Assembly (NCBI GenBank): GCA_038203695.1
Contig: JBBRDQ010000010.1
Coordinates: 1 to 49,963, forward strand
DNA: 49,963 nucleotides
Reading direction: 5' to 3'
Source: M3007 sp038203695
GTDB lineage: Bacteria > Bacteroidota > Bacteroidia > Chitinophagales > Saprospiraceae
In this document: one piece after another, positions 24,624 to 33,700 of the stretch
How the letters are laid out: the number at the start of each line of letters is the position of its first letter
How positions within the stretch are numbered: the stretch's first letter is position 1
The notes under the pieces: generated by a model
Database searches by the model: none
Told to the model about the DNA's origin: nothing
The model's input: the letters and a program-made list of their open reading frames with translations, nothing else
Program-made: the position numbers and the translations under genes

Positions 24624-27014
24624 TTGGGGCGACCTTTTTTAAAAGCATTCGTTATCAAACAGTTACGTTGTATAATTGCTTTGCTGTTTTTGGTTGCAGG
24701 TACATTGAGCGGCCAAAGTATAGATGACTCGGACCAGTCCATGCTCCAGGCGGATAACCTATTGGACAAAGCCCGGTTTGCCGGCCTAGACAGCGAAAAG
24801 GCGGCGCTTGCGGAAGAAGCCCTGGCGATTTCTCGCAGTTCGCGCTACGAAAGCGGGCTCATCCGCGCTTCTTTAATGCTGGGGGAAATTTGCGCCCGGA
24901 CCAATAAAACCGAGGAAGCGCTCCAGCATTACCTGGAAGCGGAAAGCAAACTCCGCCCCATGGGCAATAAATCGTCCCTCACGGCAGTATACGGCGCTTT
25001 GGGCGATCTTTTTTTTCGGGAAAAACTGTACGGGACTGCCCGGCGTTACTACAGTGAGTCCCTGAATTTGCAGCCGCAGGATTATGCCATTATGGAGAAG
25101 GCGGCAGATGCCTATTTATTTGAGATGCGTTTTGACAGTGCGGAATCGTATTATAAACGCTTGATTGTCAAGTATAAAAATGACGAATCCAACCCGCGTC
25201 TGGTGCAGATATACCAGAAACTTGCGACCGCGTACGACCAAAACAGCAATGCCGGCAAAAGCCTTTATTATTACCTGGCGATCGAAAAAATTATTGAGGT
25301 GTCTGGTACCCCCCGGGAAAAATCGCTTTTGTACAATAATATGGGCCGGCAGTACGCCTCCACCAATGATTACAAAAAGGCACTGGAATATTTCAAGCGC
25401 GCTGAATTGCAGTGCGCTTATATTCCCTGCGATTACCCGGAGGTATTGTTTGCCAATATGGGCATTGCACTGCATAATACCGGCAATACCAAAGAAGGTA
25501 TTGAGTACCTGCTAAAGGCCCGGCGTATTTTGCTGGATCATAAAGATTTTATCGCCCTGGCCAACCTGGAGCATCTCACTGCCGGCGTCTATTTCAGCAG
25601 CAATGATTTGTACAATGCGCTGGCACACAACGATGTAGCCATCAAGTATGCCAGGCAGACCAAACAGCGGGACGTATTGGCCAATGCTTATCGCACCGCT
25701 GCCGATCTGCATCACGAGTTGTATGATTTCGAAAAAGCCTATGAATTTTACCAGGCCTATCTTATCACGATGGACTCGGTCCGCTATGATGAACAAAGCA
25801 AACAACAGCGCATCAACCAACAGCGAACGTTGCTGACCTCTGCGGAAGGGCAAATAAAATTCCTGATCGCGCAGCAAAATATCAAAGACCTTGCCCTTGA
25901 ACAGGAGCGTGCCGAAAAAGAAACGCTGCTGCTGCGCAATGAAAAACTTGCGCTCGAAACGCGTCGCAAAGAAGACGAAGTGCTTTTGCTGCAAAAGCAA
26001 AAGGAGGTGGACTTGGTCAAACTGCGCGAACAAACCTTGCAAGCCTTACAAGCCAGGCAGGAACTCCGGCTGGCCGCACAACAACTCGATATTGCCGAAT
26101 TTAAAAGAGCCGAAGAAATAATGCAGGCCCGGCAGTTGGCCGATAGTACGCAACAGGCGCAGGAACTGGAGATACTGCGGCGCGACAAGGACATCTCCGA
26201 CCTCAAAATCACCCAGCAGGATACGTTTCGCAAGTTTGTCTATGGCATCGGTGGGCTGGGGATCGTTATCTTAAGCCTGCTGGGCATCGGTTTTTTATTC
26301 GCCCGCCGCAGCAATGCGCGTTTGAATAAGCAAAACCGCAAAATCCAGGCACAGAATAAGGTCATTATAGAGGAGCGCCATAAAAGCGACCAGTTGCTGC
26401 GCAATATTTTACCGGAAGAAATCGCCGACGAACTCAAATCCCGCGGCAATGCCACGCCGCGATATTATCCGACCGCTACGGTACTTTTTACCGACTTCGT
26501 CAATTTTACCAGTCTTTCTGCGCAATTGTCGCCGGAAGCGCTCATCGATGAGCTCAATGAATGTTTCCTGGCCTTCGACGAGATCAGCGAACGGCATGGA
26601 CTGGAAAAGATCAAAACCATCGGGGATGCCTTTATGTGCGCCGGCGGATTGCCCATCCCCAATACCACCCACGCTGCCGATGCCGTGCGCGCCGGCCTGG
26701 AAATGATGGATTGGCTAAATCAGCGCAATGCCGAAAATCCCGATGCAAAGTTCCGTCAGATGCGTCTGGGCATTCATACCGGCCCGGTGGTAGCCGGCGT
26801 AATCGGCAAAAATAAATTTGCCTACGATATTTGGGGCGATGCCGTGAATCTGGCCGCACGGATGGAAGAAAACGGCGAGCCGGGGCGTATCAACATTTCC
26901 CAATCGACCGCCGATGCCGTGCTGGGTCAGTTTAAAATCATGCACCGCGGTAAAAAAGACGTGCACAACAAGGGGATGGTAGATATGTATTTTGCCGAGC
27001 CGGTACAGCCATAA
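24624..27014 (+). CDS. TPR / coiled-coil / transmembrane class III adenylate cyclase
   Basis: A membrane-anchored cyclase of about 796 residues that should make cAMP. A signal-like hydrophobic stretch (CIIALLFLVAGTLSGQS) is followed by periplasmic TPR repeats (to about residue 400), a coiled coil (about 407-533), a membrane helix (GIGGLGIVILSLLGIGFLF) and a C-terminal cyclase domain (from about 612). Metal ligands are the Asp in LFTDFVNFT and in KTIGDAF. The adenine pair is Lys in EKIKTIGD and Asp in AYDIWGD, and the transition-state Asn and Arg are in VNLAARM. The start is uncertain: no ATG lies just before the signal sequence, so TTG at 24624 is proposed; ATG at 24510 would overlap DUF4956. 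Confidence 0.85.
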   Translation: MGRPFLKAFVIKQLRCIIALLFLVAGTLSGQSIDDSDQSMLQADNLLDKARFAGLDSEKAALAEEALAISRSSRYESGLIRASLMLGEICARTNKTEEALQHYLEAESKLRPMGNKSSLTAVYGALGDLFFREKLYGTARRYYSESLNLQPQDYAIMEKAADAYLFEMRFDSAESYYKRLIVKYKNDESNPRLVQIYQKLATAYDQNSNAGKSLYYYLAIEKIIEVSGTPREKSLLYNNMGRQYASTNDYKKALEYFKRAELQCAYIPCDYPEVLFANMGIALHNTGNTKEGIEYLLKARRILLDHKDFIALANLEHLTAGVYFSSNDLYNALAHNDVAIKYARQTKQRDVLANAYRTAADLHHELYDFEKAYEFYQAYLITMDSVRYDEQSKQQRINQQRTLLTSAEGQIKFLIAQQNIKDLALEQERAEKETLLLRNEKLALETRRKEDEVLLLQKQKEVDLVKLREQTLQALQARQELRLAAQQLDIAEFKRAEEIMQARQLADSTQQAQELEILRRDKDISDLKITQQDTFRKFVYGIGGLGIVILSLLGIGFLFARRSNARLNKQNRKIQAQNKVIIEERHKSDQLLRNILPEEIADELKSRGNATPRYYPTATVLFTDFVNFTSLSAQLSPEALIDELNECFLAFDEISERHGLEKIKTIGDAFMCAGGLPIPNTTHAADAVRAGLEMMDWLNQRNAENPDAKFRQMRLGIHTGPVVAGVIGKNKFAYDIWGDAVNLAARMEENGEPGRINISQSTADAVLGQFKIMHRGKKDVHNKGMVDMYFAEPVQP

Positions 27015-27018
27015 GTCT

Positions 27019-28377
27019 TTATTTTCCGCTAAACCAGAACGGTACCTGATCCAGCGTCTGTAGCGAGTCCAGCCGGCCGGCCGCAGGAATTTGTACGATC
27101 AACTGGTTCTGCCCGCTGATAAAACCTCGTGTGGGTACAAATGTTACCAGGCCAACGCAGCCACTGAGCGGGTGTTTATTGAACAACCAGCCCACATTCG
27201 TATACGTAGTGTCATTAATTTTAAGTTGTAAATTTTTACTAAAACAATCGGCACGCAGGCTATCCTGTATAAGAATGCCCCGGGCTTTGTCCGCATTTTC
27301 AGGCAACGGCGGCATTGCACATAACTTTTCCAGCGTCGCGTCGAGCGATTTGGGATAAGCAACGAATATTTTTAAAAATGGGCCCTCGATTATTTCGGAT
27401 GGAATCGACACTGCCGCCATGCGGGTGTGTTCGGTGCGGGTATTGTCGTAATGCGCCGAAATCAGGGTATATTTATTCTGGCTTTTGCCAAAATAACTTT
27501 GAAAAGTATATTCATTTTTATGTTTGGTAACTACAACCGTATCGACCAGAATCAGCGAAAAAACACCCAGCATCAAAAGACTCATACCGCCCATGATAGC
27601 GTAAAACCGGCGTTTGTTGATGTTGGATGAAAAGGTCATGGTCAGGTACGACACCGGTTTGTAAATAAACGGCAGTATCACATTGGGCCAGGTAGCGATT
27701 ACCAGAATAGTGAATTTATAGAGTCGAGGGTAGCGGTCTGTATCCATTTTCTTTAAATAGACCTGCGCGGCGATCTGAAAAATAGCGAGCGCATAAATGA
27801 AAACTACAGCGGCAACGAGAATGCCCTGGCTTATTTTTTCGCCAAAAAGCAAGGGGAACAGGTGCGTCAGGCCGAAAATAACCATGTACAATACGCTGAT
27901 TCCCAGGCCGAACAAGACGATGGTGAAAGCAAACGCAAATACCACATTGCACAATTTATCCAGCCGACTGATATAATCGGCCAGGGTGCCGTATTTTTCT
28001 TGGTAGACCTTGTGCGCAATTCCCTTATAGCCCGGCAGCCGGTCGTACTGAATGCCCGCCGGATAAACGGTGTGCAAGCCGACCAGACCCGCCCAGAAAG
28101 CGCGCATAATAAAGTGAACGATGAAGGTCAGCGGCAATATCCAAGCAATCAGTTTGGCGAAACCATAAGCGAGGACCGGCAAGGCGTTATTTTTAAGATT
28201 TTGATCGGCATTGATATTGTCCAGAAAATAATAAAAAGCCCGGTCGGTCAGATCGGGCAAGAACGAAGCCAGATAGGTGGCCGCACCGGAAATTACCAGT
28301 TCCAGATTCCAGGTTTTTTCAGCCAGCCCACGCAGCCATTCGGGCCGCTGATCATTTGGTTCTTGTACGTTCTCCAT
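27019..28377 (-). CDS. integral membrane protein of unknown function
   Basis: A 452-residue protein with about six membrane segments in its first 290 residues (for example LIAWILPLTFIVHFIMRAFW, VVFAFAFTIVLFGLGISVLYM, ILVAAVVFIYALAIFQIAAQ and AIMGGMSLLMLGVFSLILV) and a soluble C-terminal part of about 160 residues. That part should face the periplasm and is not recognised. The N-terminus is hydrophilic and holds PEWLRGLAEKTWNLELVISG, typical of a conserved Bacteroidota membrane family without a name. It ends 4 bp from the stop of the convergent cyclase gene. Confidence 0.7.
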   Translation of the reverse strand: MENVQEPNDQRPEWLRGLAEKTWNLELVISGAATYLASFLPDLTDRAFYYFLDNINADQNLKNNALPVLAYGFAKLIAWILPLTFIVHFIMRAFWAGLVGLHTVYPAGIQYDRLPGYKGIAHKVYQEKYGTLADYISRLDKLCNVVFAFAFTIVLFGLGISVLYMVIFGLTHLFPLLFGEKISQGILVAAVVFIYALAIFQIAAQVYLKKMDTDRYPRLYKFTILVIATWPNVILPFIYKPVSYLTMTFSSNINKRRFYAIMGGMSLLMLGVFSLILVDTVVVTKHKNEYTFQSYFGKSQNKYTLISAHYDNTRTEHTRMAAVSIPSEIIEGPFLKIFVAYPKSLDATLEKLCAMPPLPENADKARGILIQDSLRADCFSKNLQLKINDTTYTNVGWLFNKHPLSGCVGLVTFVPTRGFISGQNQLIVQIPAAGRLDSLQTLDQVPFWFSGK

Positions 28378-28590
28378 GGTAAATCTTTACGCCGTTGGGT
28401 AGACTGTTTTTACGAAAATGTTCGTTTGGCGTGCAAAACATATGCAAACCTTTATCGCCGGTAACAATGTTTCGGCACACATTTTTAACGGGTAGGTTTA
28501 AAATCGCTACAGGTCGGAATAACCATAGCAAAAGAACTGTTTTTTTCGGTTACAATGCCCCGGAATTAAAATGCACCTCTTAAATGTCCA

Positions 28591-28598
28591 TACCTTTG
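28591..28598 (+). promoter_or_regulatory. -7 box before the OmpA lipoprotein gene
   Basis: TACCTTTG matches TAnnTTTG exactly, 78 bases before the chosen start at 28677. No clear -33 element is seen. Confidence 0.45.
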
Positions 28599-28676
28599 CT
28601 CTTATTCACTCAATAATTGGCCGAATGCTTTCATCTGACGGCCGATTATCAAAATTTTAACTATAAAAGTACTATC

Positions 28677-29600
28677 ATGAATTTGAAAGTAAATTTCTCC
28701 ATTTTGCTGATCGCCTGTATCGCGCTCACCTCCTGCGTTACCAAAAAAAAGTTTTTGGGCAAACAGACGGAACTTGAACTGGCCAACCAGCAACTAGCCA
28801 AATGCGGCGTATCGCTGAACGATTACATGGCGCGCTTGTCTGCCTGCGACAAAGACAAAGAAAATCTGCGCGTTGAACTGAAAGCCGCGCAAAACGCCAG
28901 TGACCTGCGCCTGGAGCAAATCCAGAGCCTGAAAGACCAGATCGCCGATATGAAAGCACTGCGCGATAAACAGATTAACCAGGTTGGTGACCTGACTGCT
29001 TTATCGCAATCGGCTAGCAACAATATCAAAGAAACGCTGTCTCAGCTGCAACAAAAAGACAAATATATTCACCTGTTGCAGGCGGCTAAAACCCGGGCCG
29101 ACTCGATCAACCTGGCCTTGGCTGTCAACCTGAAAGGCGTGCTCAGTGAAGGTATTGAAGACAAAGACGTCGAAGTGAAAGTAGATAAAACCGTCGTGTT
29201 TATCAACCTGTCCGACAAGATGTTGTACCAGAGCGGCAGCGCTACGATCACGCCGAAAGCAAACGAGGTACTGGGTAAAATCGCCAAAATTATCGAGTCC
29301 CGCCCAGGCCTGGAAGTCATGATCGAAGGATATACCGACAATTTGCCGATCAATAAACCCTGTTTCGAAGACAACTGGGACTTGAGTACAAAAAGAGCGA
29401 CTGCCGTCGTACGGGTACTCCAGAAAACCTACAAAGTGGATCCAAACCGACTCATCGCTTCCGGTCGCGGCGAATACAATACGCTGGCCAGCAATGATAC
29501 CGAAGCCGGCCGCTCTACCAACCGCCGGACACGCATTATCATTCTGCCGAAACTGGATCAGTTCTATGATCTGCTGAATCCCGATAAAGCGCCGAAATAA
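28677..29600 (+). CDS. OmpA-family lipoprotein with coiled-coil stalk
   Basis: A 307-residue lipoprotein that should link the outer membrane to peptidoglycan. The lipobox IALTSC puts the lipidated Cys at residue 20. Residues about 30-165 are a long heptad-rich coiled coil (LRVELKAAQNASDLRLEQI; LSQLQQKDKYIHLLQAAK). The OmpA C-terminal domain follows: SGSATITPKANEVLGKIA, VMIEGYTDNLPI, NWDLSTKRATAVVRVL and SNDTEAGRSTNRRTRIII, with the peptidoglycan-contact Asp and Arg in place. The start at 28677 is chosen because it places the signal peptide at the N-terminus. Its stop touches the palindromic element at 29601. Confidence 0.9.
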   Translation: MNLKVNFSILLIACIALTSCVTKKKFLGKQTELELANQQLAKCGVSLNDYMARLSACDKDKENLRVELKAAQNASDLRLEQIQSLKDQIADMKALRDKQINQVGDLTALSQSASNNIKETLSQLQQKDKYIHLLQAAKTRADSINLALAVNLKGVLSEGIEDKDVEVKVDKTVVFINLSDKMLYQSGSATITPKANEVLGKIAKIIESRPGLEVMIEGYTDNLPINKPCFEDNWDLSTKRATAVVRVLQKTYKVDPNRLIASGRGEYNTLASNDTEAGRSTNRRTRIIILPKLDQFYDLLNPDKAPK

Positions 29601-29723
29601 TTACGAATTAAAAATTACGAATTACGAATTTTAAAATTGGAGACAATACCTTGGCATTCAATTTCTTAATGCCAAGTCTGTGGTCCTTTTTTAGATTCGT
29701 AATTCGTAATTTTTAATTCGTAA
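29601..29723. repeat. 29-bp perfect inverted repeat with inner hairpin, overlapping the mqo 3' end
   Basis: Left arm 29601-29629 and right arm 29695-29723 are exact reverse complements. They are built from TTACGAATT units, and a 9-bp inner hairpin (29650-29658 with 29668-29676) lies in the 65-bp middle. The left arm begins directly after the OmpA-family stop codon. The right arm and part of the centre are read as the last 19 codons of mqo. AATTACGAATT-type palindromes of this look are widespread repetitive elements in bacterial genomes (general knowledge). It may also work as a terminator. Confidence 0.85.
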
Positions 29724-31210
29724 TTAAGTAAAAGCGTTTCTGTGGTACGCGCCCGTGTACTTCTACACAGATCAGCATCTTTGGCGAGCGATGTACCGAA
29801 GGACGGAACCATTACCCGCAATTTTTCCTGCCATTCCGGAGTAGCCACGGCTTTCGGAAAACATTTTTTCAACACATCCAGCATGATCGCCACCGAGGTG
29901 GAAGCGCCGGGCGAAGCGCCCAGCAAAGTGGCCAGCGAACCATCAGCGGCATAGACTACTTCGGTGCCGAATTCCAGGATGCCGCCTCCATCTTCGTCTT
30001 TTTTGATCACCTGCACGCGTTGTCCGGCCTGTTGCAAATCCCAGTCTTCCATCCGGGCTAAGGGCAGATATTCCAGCAGGGCTTCGAGCCGGTCTTCGTC
30101 CGATTGCGTGACTTGTCCGATGAGGTATTTGGTGAGTGGGATGTTGTGGGCGCCCGCAGAAAGCAGCGGCCAGATATTATCCCATTTGATCGAAAGCGGT
30201 AAATCCAGGTACGAACCGTGTTTTAAAAATTTTGTGGAAAAACCGGCAAACGGACCGAACAGCAATGCCTGTTTATCCTCAATTACCCGCGTATCTAAGT
30301 GCGGCACCGACATGGGTGGCGAGCCTACACTGGCCTTGCCGTACACTTTCGCGCTGTGGCGTTCGATGATCTCCGGTTTATTGCACACCAGCCACTGCCC
30401 GCTGATCGGGAAGCCGCCGAACCCATTACCTTCCGGGATGTCGGATTTTTCCAGCAAGGCCAGCGAGCCGCCACCGGCACCGATAAACACAAACCGTGCG
30501 GTGTAACGGCTCTCTTCATGGGTGTCTAAATTTTGGACGCGCAGTTCCCACAATCCATTGTCGAGCCGTTGAATATCTTCTACTTCATGGTGCATTTGCA
30601 GCGTAACTGTTTCATCCTGCTGCAAATAATCGAACATAATGCGCGACAATGTACCGAAATTGACATCCGTACCGATATCCATCCGCGTGGTCGCGATCGA
30701 CTCTTCCGGGTTGCGGCCTTCCATCACCAACGGAATCCATTGCGCTATTTGCGCCGGATCTGCGGAAAACTGCATGTCTTCAAAAAACGGATGCTGCTGC
30801 ATGGCATCGTAGCGCTTGCGCAAATAGGCCGTATTTTCATCGCCCCACACAAAACTCATGTGCGGGGTGTGGCGAATTACTTCCAGCGGATTTTTAATAA
30901 TGCCCTCCTCCGTCAGCGAGGCCCAAAATTGCTTCGAGATTTCAAACGATTCGGCAATCTGCACCGCCTTTTCGATCTGGATCGTGCCATCTGCTTTTTC
31001 CGGCGTATAATTCAGTTCACAAAAAGCGGAATGTCCCGTGCCGGCGTTGTTCCAGGCTTCGGAAGATTCGATGGCCACTTTATCCATCCGTTCGAAAATC
31101 TGGATGGTCCAGGCCGGTTCCAGTTTTTTGAGCAGGGTACCAAGGGTGGCACTCATGATGCCCGTGCCGATGAGAATGACGTCGCTGGAGGTGGATGTGT
31201 GCGTTTGCAT
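29666..31210 (-). CDS. mqo: malate:quinone oxidoreductase
   Basis: A 514-residue membrane-associated flavoenzyme that oxidises malate to oxaloacetate and passes electrons to quinone in the TCA cycle. The FAD motif is IGTGIMSATLG (from about residue 14), and the family segments IFERMDKVAIESSEAWNNAG (start), FIGAGGGSLALLEKS, GFGGFPISGQWLVC and GASPGASTSVAIMLDVL are all present. Normal homologues end soon after RTTETL. Here about 19 more residues (NYELKITNYES and on to a final TWH) come from the inverted repeat at 29601-29723, so the native end was probably replaced. The tail is not expected to matter for catalysis. Gene identity is secure. Confidence 0.93.
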   Translation of the reverse strand: MQTHTSTSSDVILIGTGIMSATLGTLLKKLEPAWTIQIFERMDKVAIESSEAWNNAGTGHSAFCELNYTPEKADGTIQIEKAVQIAESFEISKQFWASLTEEGIIKNPLEVIRHTPHMSFVWGDENTAYLRKRYDAMQQHPFFEDMQFSADPAQIAQWIPLVMEGRNPEESIATTRMDIGTDVNFGTLSRIMFDYLQQDETVTLQMHHEVEDIQRLDNGLWELRVQNLDTHEESRYTARFVFIGAGGGSLALLEKSDIPEGNGFGGFPISGQWLVCNKPEIIERHSAKVYGKASVGSPPMSVPHLDTRVIEDKQALLFGPFAGFSTKFLKHGSYLDLPLSIKWDNIWPLLSAGAHNIPLTKYLIGQVTQSDEDRLEALLEYLPLARMEDWDLQQAGQRVQVIKKDEDGGGILEFGTEVVYAADGSLATLLGASPGASTSVAIMLDVLKKCFPKAVATPEWQEKLRVMVPSFGTSLAKDADLCRSTRARTTETLLLNYELKITNYESKKGPQTWH

Positions 31211-31227
31211 AGTGTGGTTGAAGGCCG

Positions 31228-31235
31228 CAAATGTA
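31228..31235 (-). promoter_or_regulatory. -7 box before mqo
   Basis: TACATTTG on the minus strand, an exact TAnnTTTG match, 18 bases before the start at 31210. The -33 element is not evident. Confidence 0.5.
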
Positions 31236-31254
31236 GATAGACTACTGCAAGCGT

Positions 31255-31932
31255 TTAATTATAAATGTTCACCTTCTTCACCAACCAATACTTTCTAGCC
31301 AGCCAGAAAAGCACCAGTTCTGCGACATACACCCCTAGCCACCACAGGGAAGATGGCGCATAAGCGCTTTTCATCCAGAAATAAACCAGCATCATCAGCG
31401 CGCTGATACTACCGACAAGGGCAATCCCCCATTTGATCCAGACGATCAGCACATAACGCTGATGTGCTGGTTTCGCTATTTTTAACTCCTTATGTGCCCA
31501 GTTGAGCAAGTGCAGATTTTCCAGGATATCGCACAGCCAGGCAACGGCCTGCAACCAGGCAAAAGCGGCAAAAAGATATTGCCCAAAAGAATTTTCCGGC
31601 AATTTTATGGCTACTTGCATACAGATCAAGAAAATAGCCGTGTAAATGGCCGGCATAAACAAAAAGTCGAGGTACAGTATCCGTTTCAAGGCTTTGATCA
31701 CCCGGTTTTGCTGTGCAGGGTCGGGCAGCCTGAATACCCCATTGATGATAAAAGGAATATCCAGGTTGTTGGAAGGGAACTCCAGGTCAGTGATGGTAAA
31801 TTCGCGGAGCGAGCCGTCCAGGGTCATCAATTCGGTACTTGCCCGCGACATCAGCAGGGAAAAAAAGAAGGCAAGAGCGGATGCGATACAAAACCACATC
31901 CAGATAGGATCGATGGAAAGAACAGTATTCAT
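31255..31932 (-). CDS. hypothetical membrane protein
   Basis: A 225-residue protein with four to five membrane helices (WMWFCIASALAFFFSLLMS, FLFMPAIYTAIFLICMQVA, LFAAFAWLQAVAWLCDILEN, IKWGIALVGSISALMMLVYF, LWWLGVYVAELVLFWLA). The stretch between the first two helices is soluble (residues 30-75). No family was recognised. It lies 46 bp downstream of the patatin-like gene on the same strand and 44 bp upstream of mqo, but mqo has its own -7 box, so co-transcription with the patatin gene is more likely. Confidence 0.65.
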   Translation of the reverse strand: MNTVLSIDPIWMWFCIASALAFFFSLLMSRASTELMTLDGSLREFTITDLEFPSNNLDIPFIINGVFRLPDPAQQNRVIKALKRILYLDFLFMPAIYTAIFLICMQVAIKLPENSFGQYLFAAFAWLQAVAWLCDILENLHLLNWAHKELKIAKPAHQRYVLIVWIKWGIALVGSISALMMLVYFWMKSAYAPSSLWWLGVYVAELVLFWLARKYWLVKKVNIYN

Positions 31933-31978
31933 TGTTGCAAATTGGATTTTAGTATGTTGGAAAAAAGTAGGGATCGGT

Positions 31979-33445
31979 TCAATGGTCGGCCGGTCTAATT
32001 GCTTTGCGCATCATAATTTGCTCGCCTTTGTATGTTTCCCAGTCAAAATCCTTCAAAAAGTCCCGGGCGGCCTCTGCGCCTTTGATGAACATATCTGTTT
32101 TATCTTTATCCGTCAGAAAAAAGTTCAGCCATTTAAACCCTGCCAGCGGAATTGTGCCGATCCCTTTTCGATACGCTTTATTTTGATCCAGAAAATCTTT
32201 ATCGTAAAAACCCCGCAGCGTACTGAGCATCCGGCCCATATACCCGCTCAGACTCCAGACAGTCATGTCTTTGGAACGATCTTCCGGCGTACTGTCGTCC
32301 AGGTTAATGCCGAACGTGGGCAGCCGCGGGGTGTCTATATCCGGGTTGAAAAATATACTGATCGGGAAATTGGACAGTAAACCGCCATCGACAAAACGCG
32401 CCGCCACGGGCGGATTCTCTTCGCCAAAGGTGTCCATCCAGGCTTGTTTTATAGCCGGCGATTGCACAGGGATGTTATTGATGAAAAAAGATTCAAAAAA
32501 CAAGGGAATGGCCATCGATGAACGCACAAATCCGGCCGGATGCAGATCGCGGTCGATCCGATCGGCCTCCCGGAACAAGTTGCACATCTTGGGAAATTGA
32601 ATCTTGTTTTCCGTCACCAGTTCGGACGTAATAAAGGTGACGTCGCCAAATAGCCCTTCGGTTCCCTTGTCGTGTTTTATCCCGGCTCGCAGTTGTACGC
32701 CGGGGATTGGCTGGTTGGCTTTATTATTGAGATCGGTTACCGTATCTACCCCATTCTCATGAAATTGTTGTTTAATCCAGTCCCAGAAAAAATCGCCCGG
32801 ATTGATCCCGAAACCGGAGTTTTTCAAGCGATTAATCAGGCGTTGCAGGTAAAACAGCAGTGTGCCGAGAAGCAGCAAGGCAAATCCGGTAAGAATAAAA
32901 CACGTCTGCGTAATCCACGACAAGCGCGGATAGTCGTTTTCCAGGCTGATCAGCACAAAATCGGCGATAAACAACAGCGAAATCAGGCCTACAAACAGGA
33001 ATAACTGCTTTTTCAGCCGGGCCGCATAATCATCATGGGTAATGACCTGTTTGATCAGCCAGCGGGCGGCAGGGTGGCCATCCACCAGCGAAAAGAAGTT
33101 AAGATTGCAGATCACGTCGATAATTCTTTCCGACTTGGCCTCTTCTTTGCGGCCTACCACAGTCATTAGTGCCGTATTAATGGCCCCGGCACTGGTACCT
33201 GCCAGGCGCATAAAGCGGATGCCCATTTGTTCCAGCACATACGTGTAGCCTACCAGGGCCACACCCAGCACGCCGCCGCCTTTTTGAACGAGGTTGACAT
33301 ACTGATTGCCATGCTCGTCCAGGACGTCGGATACCTTGGGCGGTGCTCCGTTAAAATGCTGTCGCAAATCGTCCAGACAATCTTTTACTTTTTGCTGGGA
33401 CGTGAAAGTTTGCGGTGTAAGTGGGATGTTTCCATTGTTGGGCAT
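31979..33445 (-). CDS. patatin-like phospholipase with transmembrane insertion
   Basis: A 488-residue predicted lipid acyl hydrolase. The oxyanion hole is GGGVLG (56-61), the nucleophile is Ser85 in GTSAG (83-87), and the catalytic Asp is 353 in VDGG. Between nucleophile and Asp lies an unusual pair of membrane helices (about 147-168 and 178-200), so the enzyme should be fixed to the inner membrane with both catalytic parts on the cytosolic side. The start at 33445 (MPNNGNIPLT) is supported by a -7 box at 33536-33543, which would lie at or inside the longer reading from 33538. Substrate unknown; hydrolase family call is strong. Confidence 0.88.
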   Translation of the reverse strand: MPNNGNIPLTPQTFTSQQKVKDCLDDLRQHFNGAPPKVSDVLDEHGNQYVNLVQKGGGVLGVALVGYTYVLEQMGIRFMRLAGTSAGAINTALMTVVGRKEEAKSERIIDVICNLNFFSLVDGHPAARWLIKQVITHDDYAARLKKQLFLFVGLISLLFIADFVLISLENDYPRLSWITQTCFILTGFALLLLGTLLFYLQRLINRLKNSGFGINPGDFFWDWIKQQFHENGVDTVTDLNNKANQPIPGVQLRAGIKHDKGTEGLFGDVTFITSELVTENKIQFPKMCNLFREADRIDRDLHPAGFVRSSMAIPLFFESFFINNIPVQSPAIKQAWMDTFGEENPPVAARFVDGGLLSNFPISIFFNPDIDTPRLPTFGINLDDSTPEDRSKDMTVWSLSGYMGRMLSTLRGFYDKDFLDQNKAYRKGIGTIPLAGFKWLNFFLTDKDKTDMFIKGAEAARDFLKDFDWETYKGEQIMMRKAIRPADH

Positions 33446-33535
33446 CGTCAGTTGGTTTTGGATTGTGAACGAATATATTGGCTGGTGAATGGTGGTTTTG
33501 CCTGGATTAATTGCCGGTAACCAGTCGATACCGTG

Positions 33536-33543
33536 CAAATATA
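33536..33543 (-). promoter_or_regulatory. -7 box before the patatin-like gene
   Basis: TATATTTG on the minus strand, an exact TAnnTTTG match, about 90 bases before the chosen start at 33445. It overlaps the alternative start at 33538 and so argues against it. Confidence 0.45.
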
Positions 33544-33700
33544 ATGGAGTTCTGCGTGTCGATCGGCTTGGGTGAAAAACTTAACCCGGTCCGCTTCGCA
33601 TAAAATGTTTCTGTAATTCATCTTCGGGCGCTTCCAATTTTGCAAAAACCCGTGTTTACTACTTTTTTTGCCGCAAATGCGGTATGTTTGCCGACTGATT

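Noticed and set aside
30533..31240. 235-codon plus-strand frame
   Set aside because: It is antisense to mqo, a secure family match.
31646..32380. 244-codon plus-strand frame
   Set aside because: It is antisense to the hypothetical membrane gene and the patatin gene, which have recognisable features.
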